In this document: one piece after another, positions 54,782 through 63,487 of the stretch
Layout of the letters: each line of letters opens with the position of its first letter
How positions within the stretch are numbered: the stretch's first letter is position 1
DNA from: Janthinobacterium sp. SUN073
GTDB lineage: Bacteria > Pseudomonadota > Gammaproteobacteria > Burkholderiales > Burkholderiaceae_D
Direction of reading: 5' to 3'
Length of the DNA: 64,000 nt
Assembly: GCF_030397665.1 (NCBI RefSeq)
Contig: NZ_JAPUBT010000014.1
Coordinates: 111,263-175,262, forward strand
Program-made: the position numbers and the translations under genes
The notes under the pieces: generated by a model
Told to the model about the DNA's origin: nothing
Database searches by the model: none
The model's input: the letters and a program-made list of their open reading frames with translations, nothing else

Positions 54782-56430
54782 GCGGCCACCTGCCACTGCA
54801 GGTAGCACACGCTGACGGGCATGGCGTGCTCGGCGCAATACGCAATCCAGCGCAGCTGGTTGTCTTGCAGGCGGTCGCCCGGACCCTTGACTTCGATCAT
54901 GCGGTAGCGCCGCTCGGCCGGCCAGAACTGGATTAAATCGGGGAAGCCGCTGCGGTTGCTTTTGATATCGAGCAAGATGCGTTCAAACGCCTTCTTCAGG
55001 TGCCTGGCCGGGATGCAGGCCAGGGCCAGGTCCAGCAAGCCATCCTTGAGCACGTCCCAGCTGACGAAGGGCGAGACGATACCGTGCTTGGCGGCAAGCG
55101 TGGCGCGTATCGTCGCGTGATATGTGCCGTCGTCCAGCTGCGCCAGGCAGGTGGCAAAGTCCAGGCTGCGGCGCTGGTAAAAATCGGCGCTGTGCAAATC
55201 GGCCGGGCCACGGTGAAACGGGTGGAAGAAGGCGCCCGGCATGGCTTTGAAGATGGCGGGCCAGCACAGCAGGCCGAACAGCGAGTTGATCAGGGTGTTT
55301 TCCACGTAATACACAGGAGAGTCGTCCTGCATCAGGTGCTGCTGCACCACGATTTCCACGTAGCATGCTTGTTCAGGATACGGCAGCAGCAGGTCGATGC
55401 GCTCGACGGCGGCCGCCACGTTTGCCGCCTGTTTCGCATGACCCAGCTTGCGCCGCAAACGGGGTGCCATGCGCAGCAGCAATTGCTGTTCCGCCTCGCT
55501 TTCCGGCGCGGCCAGCGCGAGCGTCAATCGCTCGTAGGCCGCTTGCGGCTGCTCATCTTTTTCCAGCACGCGGATGGCGCGCCCGCGCGCGCCCGGATAG
55601 CGGCAAGCGGCATAGGCGCGATAGGCGGCGGGCCAGTCCTGGCATTTCTCCAGGTGCTGGGCGATCTGGAAGCGCAGCTTGTCGCGCCGGCTGGCCAGCC
55701 AGGTATTGTCCTGGGACAAGGGCAACGCGGCCAGCTCCTGCAGCACCTCGTCCGCCGGCGCGCTGTCGTTGTAGCGTTCGCGGCACTGGTGCAGCACTTC
55801 ATAGTGCTCGATATCCTGGCGCGTTCGAAAGCCGCGCGACTGCGGTGAGAATTCCACTTTTTCATACTGATACACGCCGAGGTCGGACAGCACGAATTCC
55901 GACCAGTCCTGGTGATAGTTGCCAAAGTAAATCAGGCGCAGGCGGTCGCACAGCGCTTGCAGGCCGATGCGGTACAGCACGTCGCCGGAGGCCGGATGCC
56001 ATGCGGAAAACGCTTTATTGTCCGCATGCTGCTCGCGCAAGGCTTCCAGTTGCTCGGCCTTGCGCGCCGCCTTCAGGGACGCGGCGAGATCGAAAACCTG
56101 GGCGATTTCCCCTTTCAGCAGTTGCTCGAACAGCTCATCGAGCGAGATGGCGGGATCGGCCTCGACCCAGCCCGTGTCCAGCAAGGGCAGGGCGGCGGCG
56201 CGCGTGTCGCCGATTTCCGGGTAATTGAGCTTGCTGGCGCGAAACAAACAGCCTTTGCGCATGACGAGGCGCACGAACAGGGCGCGCGACGGCTGCGGCA
56301 GTGCGCCGAATGCGGCGATGAATTGCATTTCTTCAGCGCTCAGCAGATCGGCGTAACGGGCGGCTATCCAGCTCAGCACATCCTGGAAATTGTCCAGATA
56401 ATACAGGGGATTTTCCAGGACTCTCAGCAT
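54778..56430 (-). CDS. FAN1-like VRR-NUC structure-specific nuclease
   Basis: A 550-aa bacterial homologue of FAN1, a 5'-flap endonuclease for interstrand crosslink repair. The C-terminal VRR-NUC domain has SGFPDLIQFWPAERRYRMI followed by EVKGPGDRLQDNQLRW, giving D~499 and E-V-K~513 of the PD-(D/E)XK core. The long helical N-terminal part includes LVMRKGCLFRASKLNYPEI, as in Pseudomonas FAN1, and the TPR-like region is near residues 250-330. No UBZ zinc finger is present, as expected in bacteria. It is upstream of the helicase-nuclease gene. Confidence 0.9.
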   Translation of the reverse strand: MLRVLENPLYYLDNFQDVLSWIAARYADLLSAEEMQFIAAFGALPQPSRALFVRLVMRKGCLFRASKLNYPEIGDTRAAALPLLDTGWVEADPAISLDELFEQLLKGEIAQVFDLAASLKAARKAEQLEALREQHADNKAFSAWHPASGDVLYRIGLQALCDRLRLIYFGNYHQDWSEFVLSDLGVYQYEKVEFSPQSRGFRTRQDIEHYEVLHQCRERYNDSAPADEVLQELAALPLSQDNTWLASRRDKLRFQIAQHLEKCQDWPAAYRAYAACRYPGARGRAIRVLEKDEQPQAAYERLTLALAAPESEAEQQLLLRMAPRLRRKLGHAKQAANVAAAVERIDLLLPYPEQACYVEIVVQQHLMQDDSPVYYVENTLINSLFGLLCWPAIFKAMPGAFFHPFHRGPADLHSADFYQRRSLDFATCLAQLDDGTYHATIRATLAAKHGIVSPFVSWDVLKDGLLDLALACIPARHLKKAFERILLDIKSNRSGFPDLIQFWPAERRYRMIEVKGPGDRLQDNQLRWIAYCAEHAMPVSVCYLQWQVAA

Positions 56431-56524
56431 GGGGATGGGAATAGGGCAAGTGGCAAGGCGATGGCTTTTACTGTGTTTATATACAGTTTAAACCTTCCGC
56501 CGCCGCTTGCCCAGCGAATTATGT

Positions 56525-57229
56525 TCAGCCAGCCGTGCTGTAGGCGAAACAGCTGTCGAACTTTTCGTAAGGAATGTATTCGGCGCGCAGGCTGGCCAGT
56601 TCGATATCGGTCAGCAAGCCCCGATGCGCCTCTTTTCTTCCTTTGGGCAGCACGACCTCGTAATTGACGATATCCCTGGCCAGCAACGCGGACAGGAGCT
56701 GCGCCTGTTCCGGCGTCAGGTAGCGCGCATGGGTGCCCAGGGTTTTTGCCAGTTGCTCCCTGAATGCCTCGTCGCTGACCTCGTTGTAGCTATCCTGGTC
56801 GGCCATGCTGTTCAACAACATGTGAAACAGAAAGTCGTGCAGGTTTTTCGCCAGGTATTGGGCTTCATTCTGGTCATGCCACAGCAGCACGATGGGCATC
56901 TCGCCGTCCTGCTGGCTGGAAGCGAAAAAACAGTAATGGTCGCCCGCGCCCGTTTGCGCGAACGGGATGAACCGGGAAGCGGGGTCGATCTGCCGGTAAT
57001 CGTCCGCGTCGCGCAAGGTGTCCGCTGCTTCGGCAACGGCGTTGATATTGAGCAATTCGAAATCATCCGCATGCAGCAGCAGGGTGGGTTTATCCTTTAA
57101 TGTGGGATAGACCAGCTTGTACCAGTCGGGGCCATACTCGCCCACGGCCAGCATGCCGTCGCGCTCCAGCTGGCGGTACAGCGAAGGGTAAGTAAAGCCG
57201 TGTTGCTGTTCAATTTCTGACAGTGTCAT
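56525..57229 (-). CDS. SMI1/KNR4 (SUKH)-family protein
   Basis: A 234-aa protein with the SUKH-like N-terminal pattern (EIEQQHGFTYPSLYRQLERDG) and the core IPFAQTGAGDHYCFFASS followed by WHDQNEAQYLAKNLHDFL. SUKH proteins are common immunity proteins against polymorphic or contact-dependent toxins. Here no toxin gene is adjacent, so the role is open. Confidence 0.8.
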   Translation of the reverse strand: MTLSEIEQQHGFTYPSLYRQLERDGMLAVGEYGPDWYKLVYPTLKDKPTLLLHADDFELLNINAVAEAADTLRDADDYRQIDPASRFIPFAQTGAGDHYCFFASSQQDGEMPIVLLWHDQNEAQYLAKNLHDFLFHMLLNSMADQDSYNEVSDEAFREQLAKTLGTHARYLTPEQAQLLSALLARDIVNYEVVLPKGRKEAHRGLLTDIELASLRAEYIPYEKFDSCFAYSTAG

Positions 57230-57376
57230 GTTTGCCCTGTTAAACGTGATTCATGGGGCAATGATAGCCGAGGCGATGGCGTGCACGGCAGTCATGCGGT
57301 ATGTAATTAATAGACATTTAGTTTACTAATGTGGCATGGGCACGTAGTCTTGCCAGACACTATTCATCGAGCCCGC

Positions 57377-58606
57377 ATGAAAAACATCATCCTGATTTCC
57401 GCCGCCTGTCTGCTGGCGCTGCTGTCGACCATCGGCGCCTCGCTGCCATACCCTATCCTGCCACCGCTATTCGCGGCCGAGGCGCCGAATGCCTTCAATC
57501 ATTTCCTCGGCTTGCCATCCAAACTGCTGTTCGGCCTGGCGCTGACCATCAACCCGCTGGGCTTGCTGATCGGCTCGGCCGTGCTGGGCCCCTTGTCCGA
57601 CCGCTATGGCCGCCGCCCCTTGCTGATGCGCACGGCCGTGGGCGCCGCCATCGGCCACGCCATCACGGCCTGGGCGCTGGTGATCCAGTCCTACCCGCTG
57701 TTCATCGTCGCCCGTTTCATCACGGGTTTGCTGGAAGGGAACGGCGCCGTGGCGCGCGCCATGCTGGCCGACCAGCTGACGGGGCCGCTGCGCCTGCGCG
57801 CCATGTCGTGGCTGAATGGTGCGTTTTACCTGGGCTGGCTGGTGGGGCCGATCCTGGCGGGCGCGACCCTGCATTGGGGCGTGACGGTGCCGTTCTGGAT
57901 CGCCGCCGCCGCCCTGATGCTCGTCGCCGTGCTGGTGGCCGTGGGTTTGCCGCGCGAAACGCCTTCGCTCTTGACGACGTCGTGGTGGCAAGTGGCGCGC
58001 GACCGCCATTCGCTGAACCTGCTGCGCCATGACGAGCTGCGCACCCTGTTCATCGTGCAACTGGCGTTCACTTGCGGCGTGGCCAGTTTTTATGAGTTCT
58101 ATCCGCTGTGGCTGGTCGAGACGGCCGCTTACCATGCGCAGGAGATTGCCTGGGTGAATGTGGGCCTGTGCGGCACGATGACCATCACCTCCTTGCTGGC
58201 GGGCGGGCCCAGCCGCCATGCGCCCTTGCTGCGCGCCAGCTGGTATGCCTGCGGCGTGGCGCTGGCCGTGGGGATCCTGGCGCTGGGCAATATCTGGGTG
58301 GGCATCGCCGCCATCGTGCTATTCGGCATTCCGAATGCGCTGTACAACACGGTGATCCAGGGCTGGTGCGCCGAGCGCTTCAGTGCGCACGGGCAGGGCG
58401 CCGTGATGGGCTTGCTGGCCACGACGTTTTGCATTGCCAACATCGTCGTCGCCCTGAGCGGCTCCGTGCTGACCCTGATCGATACGCGGCTGATACTCGT
58501 CGCGGGCGCCTTGTCCGCCGCCTGGGCCGCGTGGCGCATGGTCGCCTGGCGCCGCCAGCTGGACGGTGCCGTGGACGCGAAGGCATGCGAGGATTTCTGC
58601 AGCTAG
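57377..58606 (+). CDS. MFS transporter
   Basis: A 409-aa major-facilitator transporter with twelve predicted membrane helices. The loop 2-3 motif is LSDRYGRRPLLMR. ATG 57377 (MKNIILISAA) is the start; the open frame upstream to 57329 lacks a ribosome site. Substrate unknown; sugar or drug efflux are both possible. It is divergent from the SUKH gene. Confidence 0.9.
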   Translation: MKNIILISAACLLALLSTIGASLPYPILPPLFAAEAPNAFNHFLGLPSKLLFGLALTINPLGLLIGSAVLGPLSDRYGRRPLLMRTAVGAAIGHAITAWALVIQSYPLFIVARFITGLLEGNGAVARAMLADQLTGPLRLRAMSWLNGAFYLGWLVGPILAGATLHWGVTVPFWIAAAALMLVAVLVAVGLPRETPSLLTTSWWQVARDRHSLNLLRHDELRTLFIVQLAFTCGVASFYEFYPLWLVETAAYHAQEIAWVNVGLCGTMTITSLLAGGPSRHAPLLRASWYACGVALAVGILALGNIWVGIAAIVLFGIPNALYNTVIQGWCAERFSAHGQGAVMGLLATTFCIANIVVALSGSVLTLIDTRLILVAGALSAAWAAWRMVAWRRQLDGAVDAKACEDFCS

Positions 58607-58710
58607 GAGTTGGCTATCTTTCGGCGGGTGTTGGCGGGGGAATATCTGCTGGAGGGCGGGGCGGTGCGTGTACCGGATCAAGCCGGTGAGGTGAACCCTG
58701 CAAAAAGCTG

Positions 58711-58738
58711 GGGTCGTACCCTGCAGGGTACGACCCCG
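58711..58738. repeat. REP-like palindrome GGGGTCGTACCCTG, copy 2
   Basis: A perfect 28-base palindrome (14-base arms, no loop) between the convergent MFS and phasin genes. It shares GGGGTC...GACCCC ends and the CCCT/AGGG centre with the palindrome at 32726-32756. It may also serve as a bidirectional stem. Confidence 0.8.
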
Positions 58739-58758
58739 GTATCTGCTCCTGGGTTTTG

Positions 58759-59358
58759 TTACTTTTTAGCTGCCTTCGGCTTGGCAGCAGGCGCCGCCTT
58801 TTCAGCCGCAGCTTGTACGCCTGCCGTGGCCTGCGCCACTTGCGCGCTGGCTTTGGCAATTTGATCTTCCACGGTTTTCACGGCTTGCTTGGTGGCCTTG
58901 GTGACTTGCTCGTAGCCGAGGAAGGCGTTGTCGATGGCAGCCTTGACGATGGCCACGGCGTTTTCCGAGCCTGGTGGAACGTTTTTCGTGACGTCGTAGA
59001 TCAGGGCGCTCAAATTGCTTTTCGCTTCGGCCACGTGGGCTTCGGCGGCCGTGGTGAATTCCGTGTGGATTTCCTTGATGATGTCGTCGAGTTGCTGTTT
59101 ATACGCTTTTGCGCCGGCCACGCCCGGTTGCAGCTGGGCAGCGGCGGCGGCCATGGCGGCCTTCGGATCCTTGGCCTGGCTGATTTCCTTGCCGGCGGCA
59201 AGGCCATCCTCGATGCCGGACTTGGCGGTGGCCATGTTCAGTGCCAGCACCTGTTCCACGCCTTGCACGGCCTTGGAGGTGAGGGTGTTGAAGGTCATCA
59301 GCTGGAATTCAAACAGGGCCTTGGTGGCCGATGCGAATTGTTCGGGATTCGTAAACAT
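58759..59358 (-). CDS. phaP: Phasin family protein
   Basis: A 199-aa phasin that coats polyhydroxyalkanoate granules. The N-terminal phasin pattern (PEQFASATKALFEFQLMTFNTLTSKAVQGVE) is clear, followed by amphipathic helices and an Ala/Lys/Pro tail (AEKAAPAAKPKAAKK). It suggests the organism stores PHA. It stands alone. Confidence 0.93.
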   Translation of the reverse strand: MFTNPEQFASATKALFEFQLMTFNTLTSKAVQGVEQVLALNMATAKSGIEDGLAAGKEISQAKDPKAAMAAAAAQLQPGVAGAKAYKQQLDDIIKEIHTEFTTAAEAHVAEAKSNLSALIYDVTKNVPPGSENAVAIVKAAIDNAFLGYEQVTKATKQAVKTVEDQIAKASAQVAQATAGVQAAAEKAAPAAKPKAAKK

Positions 59359-59465
59359 GTGGTCTCCTCGGTTTGAATAGATACGTTCTTATCGTTCCAT
59401 ACTCTTTCGACGCCGCAATGCCATCGCTTGATCTCAAGCCGGTGCCCCGTGTGGTCATACCCCCA

Positions 59466-59660
59466 TTATTTAACAAGCGCCGGTTTTTCGCAACGGCTAT
59501 CTTTGTAAGGGCCAGAGGCCAGTTCCCAGCCAAATCCCAAGGTCGATTGGGCGCATGACAGGGTGCCGTCGACCTTGCTGCGCCACTGGTACCAGGGCGC
59601 CGGTCCGGCCATTGCGCAGGCGCAAGCGGCCAGCAGGGCCGTGGCGATCAGGTATTTCAT
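59466..59660 (-). CDS. Small secreted protein (64 aa)
   Basis: Starts at ATG 59660 (MKYLIATALLAACACAMA), a clear signal peptide cut after AMA. The mature 46 residues contain two cysteines (TLSCAQ and SRCEK) that could form one disulfide, and a GPAPWYQWRSKVDG start. No family recognised. Position between the phasin and the sensor kinase gives no hint. Confidence 0.65.
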   Translation of the reverse strand: MKYLIATALLAACACAMAGPAPWYQWRSKVDGTLSCAQSTLGFGWELASGPYKDSRCEKPALVK

Positions 59661-59707
59661 AGGTGCTCCGAAAGAAAAGCCTGCGGGCATTGTAGCGCGC
59701 CTGTCAT

Positions 59708-61948
59708 TCAGGGGGCGGGCGATTGCGGCGCCGCGGCGGGCAACTGCAGGGTGAAGGTGGTGCCGCTGCCGGCGCCGGTGCTGCTGATGGCGTCGATATG
59801 GCCGCCCAGCACGCCCGTGACGATGTTGTGCGCCACGTGCAGGCCCAAACCCGAGCCACCGGAACCGAGCTTGGTCGTGAAGAAGGGGTCGTAGACATGC
59901 ACGAGGTCGTCGGCGGCGATGCCCACGCCCGTGTCGGCAATGGACAGGGTGATCGTCTGCCCGTCGTCGCTACCGCACGCGGTGATGGCGATAGTGCCGC
60001 CGCTGCGGCCCTCGAAGGCATGGCGCAGGCAGTTTTCCAGCAGGTTGCTCAGCACCTGGCCCAGCGGACCGGGGTAGCTGTCCATGGCCAGGCCGTCCGG
60101 CACGTCCTGCGTCAGGCTCAGGCCGGCGGCCTTGAGCGGTGTGGACATGGGCAGCATCAGTTCGGCGACGAACTGGCGCAGCAGGAAATGGCGCCGCTGC
60201 GAGCTGGCGCGGTCGACGGCGATCTGCTTGAAGCTGGAGACGAGGTCGGCGGCGCGCTGCAGGTTGCGCAGCATGATGGCGTCCGCTTCGCTGGCCTGGG
60301 TCAGGTAGGCGCCCAGTTCGGAGCGGCGCAAGCCATCGAGGAAGCTGGCCTGGATTTCGCGCGTGCGCTCGGCCATGGTGGTGGCCACCACCAGGCCGTT
60401 GCCGATCGGCGTATTGAGTTCATGCGCGATGCCGGCCACGAGGGCGCCCAGCGCGGCCAGCTTGTCGCGGCGCACCAGTTCTTCTTGCGTGATGGACAGG
60501 TTTTCCAGTGCCGCGGCCAGTTCCAGGTTGGTTTGCTCCGAATGTTCCTTGGCCTGCGTCAGGGCCGCCGTGCGTACGGCCACCAGCTCTTCCAGGTGGG
60601 TGCGGTGGCGCTGCAGCTCGCGTTCGTGGCGCATGCGGCCAATCGCGATGCCGGCCAGGTCGCTTGCCGTGTCGATCAGTTCCAGGTCGCGCGCATCGGG
60701 CTGGTGCACTTCGCGGTAGTACATGGCGAAAGAGCCCAGCACGCTGCCATCCTGGCCGAAGATGGGGCGCGACCAGCAGGCGCGCAAGCCAAACGGCGCG
60801 ATCAGTTCGCGGTAGGGGGCCCAAAGCGGATCGTGCATGATGTCGCTGACCACCACCGGTTCGCGCAGGAACATGGCCGTGCCGCAGGAACCCACGCCGG
60901 GGCCGATAGCCATGCCTTCGAGCAGGGCCATGTATTCGGGCGGCAGGCTGGGGCCGGCCGCGCTGTGCATGTGGATGCCGTCGTCGTCGAGCAGCATGAT
61001 GGAGCACAGCACGCCGCGCGACTGGCCTTCGATCAGCAGCAGCAGCTGGTTCAGGGTGGGGATCAGGGGCGCGCCCTTGGCGACCATTTCCAGCAAGGCG
61101 CTCTGGCCCGCGCGCATCGCTTCGGCGAGGTTGCGTTCGGTCAAGTCGATGATGCGCGCATGCACCAGCTGGCGGCCAGGCACGGACAGGCGCATCAAAC
61201 GGATTTCGCAGGCGATCGGGTGGCTGTCGCGGTGGCAGCAGCTGGCGCGGAAGACGACGATCTTGCCTTGCAAGGTATCTCGGATCTTTTCTTCCAGCAA
61301 TTGCGGCGAGGCGCGGCCATCGTCCTGATGCTGGGGGAACAGCGGTTCCATGCCACCCTGCAGCAGCTCGGCCAGCGGCATGCCGAACAATTCTTCGGCC
61401 AGGTGGTTGGCGTCGATCAGCAGGCGGTTGTCGATATCGAACAACAGCACGGCGTCGGGCGAACCGGCCAGGATGGAGTGGTAATTGACTTCCAGCGTTT
61501 GCGGATGCAGGGGGCGCGGCGGCGTGGAGGCACGCGGCGCGGGCGCCTCGGCCTTGTGCAGCGCCAGTTCCATGAGGATTTTTTCCGCCACGTCGCGCGC
61601 ATTGAAGGGCATCTTGATGTAGTCGGAAGCACCGGCGCCCACGCTGCGGCCCTGTTCTTCGGCGCTGGGGGTGGCCGACATCAGCAGCAGGGGCACGCCA
61701 TGGCGTCCGCCCGCATTGCGCAGGCGCATGCAGGTGGCGCCGATATTCGTGCCCGCCAGGGCCGCGTCGAGCAGGATCAGGTCCGTGCCGCCGGCCGCCA
61801 GTTCCACGCCTTCGTCGATATCGCCCGCCAGTCCCGTGCCCAGGTTATGCCGGTCCAGCACATACAGCAGTTCGCGCACATCGTTCGGCGAATTGCTGAC
61901 CAGTAGCACGTTGGCCCGGTCGGCGATGGAAGAAATCAACTGATTCAT
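59708..61948 (-). CDS. Hybrid sensor histidine kinase (receiver-PAS-GAF-HisKA-HATPase)
   Basis: A 746-aa soluble kinase. An N-terminal receiver has phosphoacceptor D61 (LILLDAALAGTNI). A PAS domain (about 150-270) and a GAF domain (about 290-440) follow, then the H box LGALVAGIAHELNTPIGNGL and the ATPase domain with LSNLLENCLRHAFEG and GSGGSGLGLHVAHNIV. There is no membrane segment. The input receiver suggests it is driven by another kinase. No partner gene is adjacent. Confidence 0.92.
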   Translation of the reverse strand: MNQLISSIADRANVLLVSNSPNDVRELLYVLDRHNLGTGLAGDIDEGVELAAGGTDLILLDAALAGTNIGATCMRLRNAGGRHGVPLLLMSATPSAEEQGRSVGAGASDYIKMPFNARDVAEKILMELALHKAEAPAPRASTPPRPLHPQTLEVNYHSILAGSPDAVLLFDIDNRLLIDANHLAEELFGMPLAELLQGGMEPLFPQHQDDGRASPQLLEEKIRDTLQGKIVVFRASCCHRDSHPIACEIRLMRLSVPGRQLVHARIIDLTERNLAEAMRAGQSALLEMVAKGAPLIPTLNQLLLLIEGQSRGVLCSIMLLDDDGIHMHSAAGPSLPPEYMALLEGMAIGPGVGSCGTAMFLREPVVVSDIMHDPLWAPYRELIAPFGLRACWSRPIFGQDGSVLGSFAMYYREVHQPDARDLELIDTASDLAGIAIGRMRHERELQRHRTHLEELVAVRTAALTQAKEHSEQTNLELAAALENLSITQEELVRRDKLAALGALVAGIAHELNTPIGNGLVVATTMAERTREIQASFLDGLRRSELGAYLTQASEADAIMLRNLQRAADLVSSFKQIAVDRASSQRRHFLLRQFVAELMLPMSTPLKAAGLSLTQDVPDGLAMDSYPGPLGQVLSNLLENCLRHAFEGRSGGTIAITACGSDDGQTITLSIADTGVGIAADDLVHVYDPFFTTKLGSGGSGLGLHVAHNIVTGVLGGHIDAISSTGAGSGTTFTLQLPAAAPQSPAP

Positions 61949-62051
61949 GGTGTCGCGTCCTTACGCGTATTGTGAGACTAGTATTACATCAAGGCAAGGA
62001 GGAGTAAACGATAATTCTTGATGGCCAAAAGCAATGCGTTTGCGCGCCGTG

Positions 62052-62477
62052 TCACGCTGCGTTTTGTGCGTACGGCAGCGCGAGTTCGGCGCGCGCCTGT
62101 TCGATGCGCGGATAATTATCCTCGATCCAGTCGACCAGCACGGCCAGGCGTTCGGCCGCTTCGCGTCCCAGTGGCGTGAGGCTGTATTCCACCTTGGGCG
62201 GTATCACCAGATATGCCTGGCGCAGCACGAAGCCGTCGCCCGTCAGCGCTTCCAGGGTTTGCGCCAGCATTTTTTCGCTGACCCCGCCCACTTCGCGGCG
62301 CAGTTCGCTGAAGCGCCGCGTGCCGCTCAGCAGCAATACCAGTACCAGCACGGCCCAGCGACTGGTCAGGTGGCTGAGCACGGCGCGCGACGGGCAGGCG
62401 GCCGCCAGCAGTTGCGCTCCCTGGTTTTGCCGGACGAGGGCGGCGCGCAGGCTGGCGCCGGGAGTGTCTGTGGACAT
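62052..62477 (-). CDS. HxlR-family transcriptional regulator (QorR/YtfH-like)
   Basis: A 141-aa winged-helix regulator of the HxlR family. Hallmarks are CPSRAVLSHLTSRWAVLVL at the N-terminus and SEKMLAQTLEALTGDGFVLR. A cysteine at residue 28 sits where redox-sensing QorR-type proteins carry theirs. It is divergent from a QorB-like gene, the same pairing as E. coli ytfH-qorB. Confidence 0.92.
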   Translation of the reverse strand: MSTDTPGASLRAALVRQNQGAQLLAAACPSRAVLSHLTSRWAVLVLVLLLSGTRRFSELRREVGGVSEKMLAQTLEALTGDGFVLRQAYLVIPPKVEYSLTPLGREAAERLAVLVDWIEDNYPRIEQARAELALPYAQNAA

Positions 62478-62510
62478 GATAGTTCGCCTTCAAGATGGGA
62501 GTGTGAATTC

Positions 62511-62550
62511 ATACTTACCAAAAGGTACGTACTTACAATAAGTAAGTAAT
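62511..62550. promoter_or_regulatory. Operator region between the qorR-like and qorB-like genes
   Basis: Contains the inverted repeat ACTTAC-AATAA-GTAAGT (62531-62547) and, beside it, an imperfect TACTTACC-AAAA-GGTACGTA (62513-62528). Repeated TACTTA/TAAGTA elements in a divergent gap fit binding by the HxlR protein. Confidence 0.7.
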
Positions 62551-62594
62551 AGTCCTATTATAGGGTTTTACCACCCACGTACCAAGGAGAAATC

Positions 62595-63446
62595 ATGATT
62601 GTCATCACCGGCGCCACAGGCAACCTGGGCCAGCACGTCATCGCCAGCCTGCTCACATCCGTACCCGCAGCCAACATCATCGCCGCCGTGCGCAATCCGG
62701 CCAAGGCCGCCAACCTGGCGGCACTGGGCGTGCAAGTGCGCCAGGCTGACTACAACGATGGCGCCAGTCTCGATGCGGCATTCAAAGGTGCAACGAAGAT
62801 TTTGCTGATTTCGTCGAGCGAAGTGGGCCAGCGCGCGCAGCAGCACCAGAACGTCATCGATGCGGCCAAGCGGGCCAGCGTGGCCCTGCTGGCCTACACC
62901 AGCGTGTTGCGCGCCGACACGTCGCCGCTGGGCCTGGCCGCCGAGCACGTGATCACGGAAGCGGCGATTCGCGCCTCCGGCCTGCCGTACACGTTCCTGC
63001 GCAACGGCTGGTACCTGGAAAACCATACGGAACATCTGGCGCCCGTGCTTGAGCATGGCGTGGTGCTGGGCGCGGCGCAAAACGGGCGTTTCTCGTCCGC
63101 CGCGCGCGCCGATTACGCTGCCGCCGCCGCCGCCGTCCTGACGGCCGACAAACCGCAAGCCATCTATGAACTCGCTGGCGACCACGGCTTTACCCTGGCG
63201 GAATATGCGGCCGAAGTGGCGCGCCAGTCGGGCAAGGCGATTGTGTATAAAGACTTGCCGCAGGCGGATTTCAAGGCGGCGCTGGTGGGCGTGGGCGTGC
63301 CGGAAGGCTTTGCCGATCTGCTGGCCGATTCCGATGCGGGCGCGGCCAGGGGCGGCCTGGAAGACAATGGCAAGCAATTGAGCGCGCTGATCAAACGTCC
63401 GACGACGAGCCTGGTCGATGCCGTGAAGGCGGCGCTGGCCAAGTAA
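62595..63446 (+). CDS. qorB: QorB-like NAD(P)H:quinone oxidoreductase (NmrA-type SDR)
   Basis: A 283-aa atypical SDR. The Rossmann motif GATGNLGQHV is at residues 5-14. The middle has LLAYTSVLRADTSPLGLA and TFLRNGWYLENHTEH, both typical of QorB (E. coli YtfG, 286 aa). AAGGAG lies upstream of the start. It is predicted to reduce quinones and is controlled by the divergent HxlR regulator. Confidence 0.92.
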   Translation: MIVITGATGNLGQHVIASLLTSVPAANIIAAVRNPAKAANLAALGVQVRQADYNDGASLDAAFKGATKILLISSSEVGQRAQQHQNVIDAAKRASVALLAYTSVLRADTSPLGLAAEHVITEAAIRASGLPYTFLRNGWYLENHTEHLAPVLEHGVVLGAAQNGRFSSAARADYAAAAAAVLTADKPQAIYELAGDHGFTLAEYAAEVARQSGKAIVYKDLPQADFKAALVGVGVPEGFADLLADSDAGAARGGLEDNGKQLSALIKRPTTSLVDAVKAALAK

Positions 63447-63487
63447 GGGGAGGGTGCCGCAGGTTGGAAAGACCGCGCGGCATCCGG

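Noticed and set aside
58711..58738. Treating this palindrome simply as the MFS gene terminator
   Set aside because: It has no loop and no T run, and it resembles the palindrome after clpB, so a dispersed element fits better.
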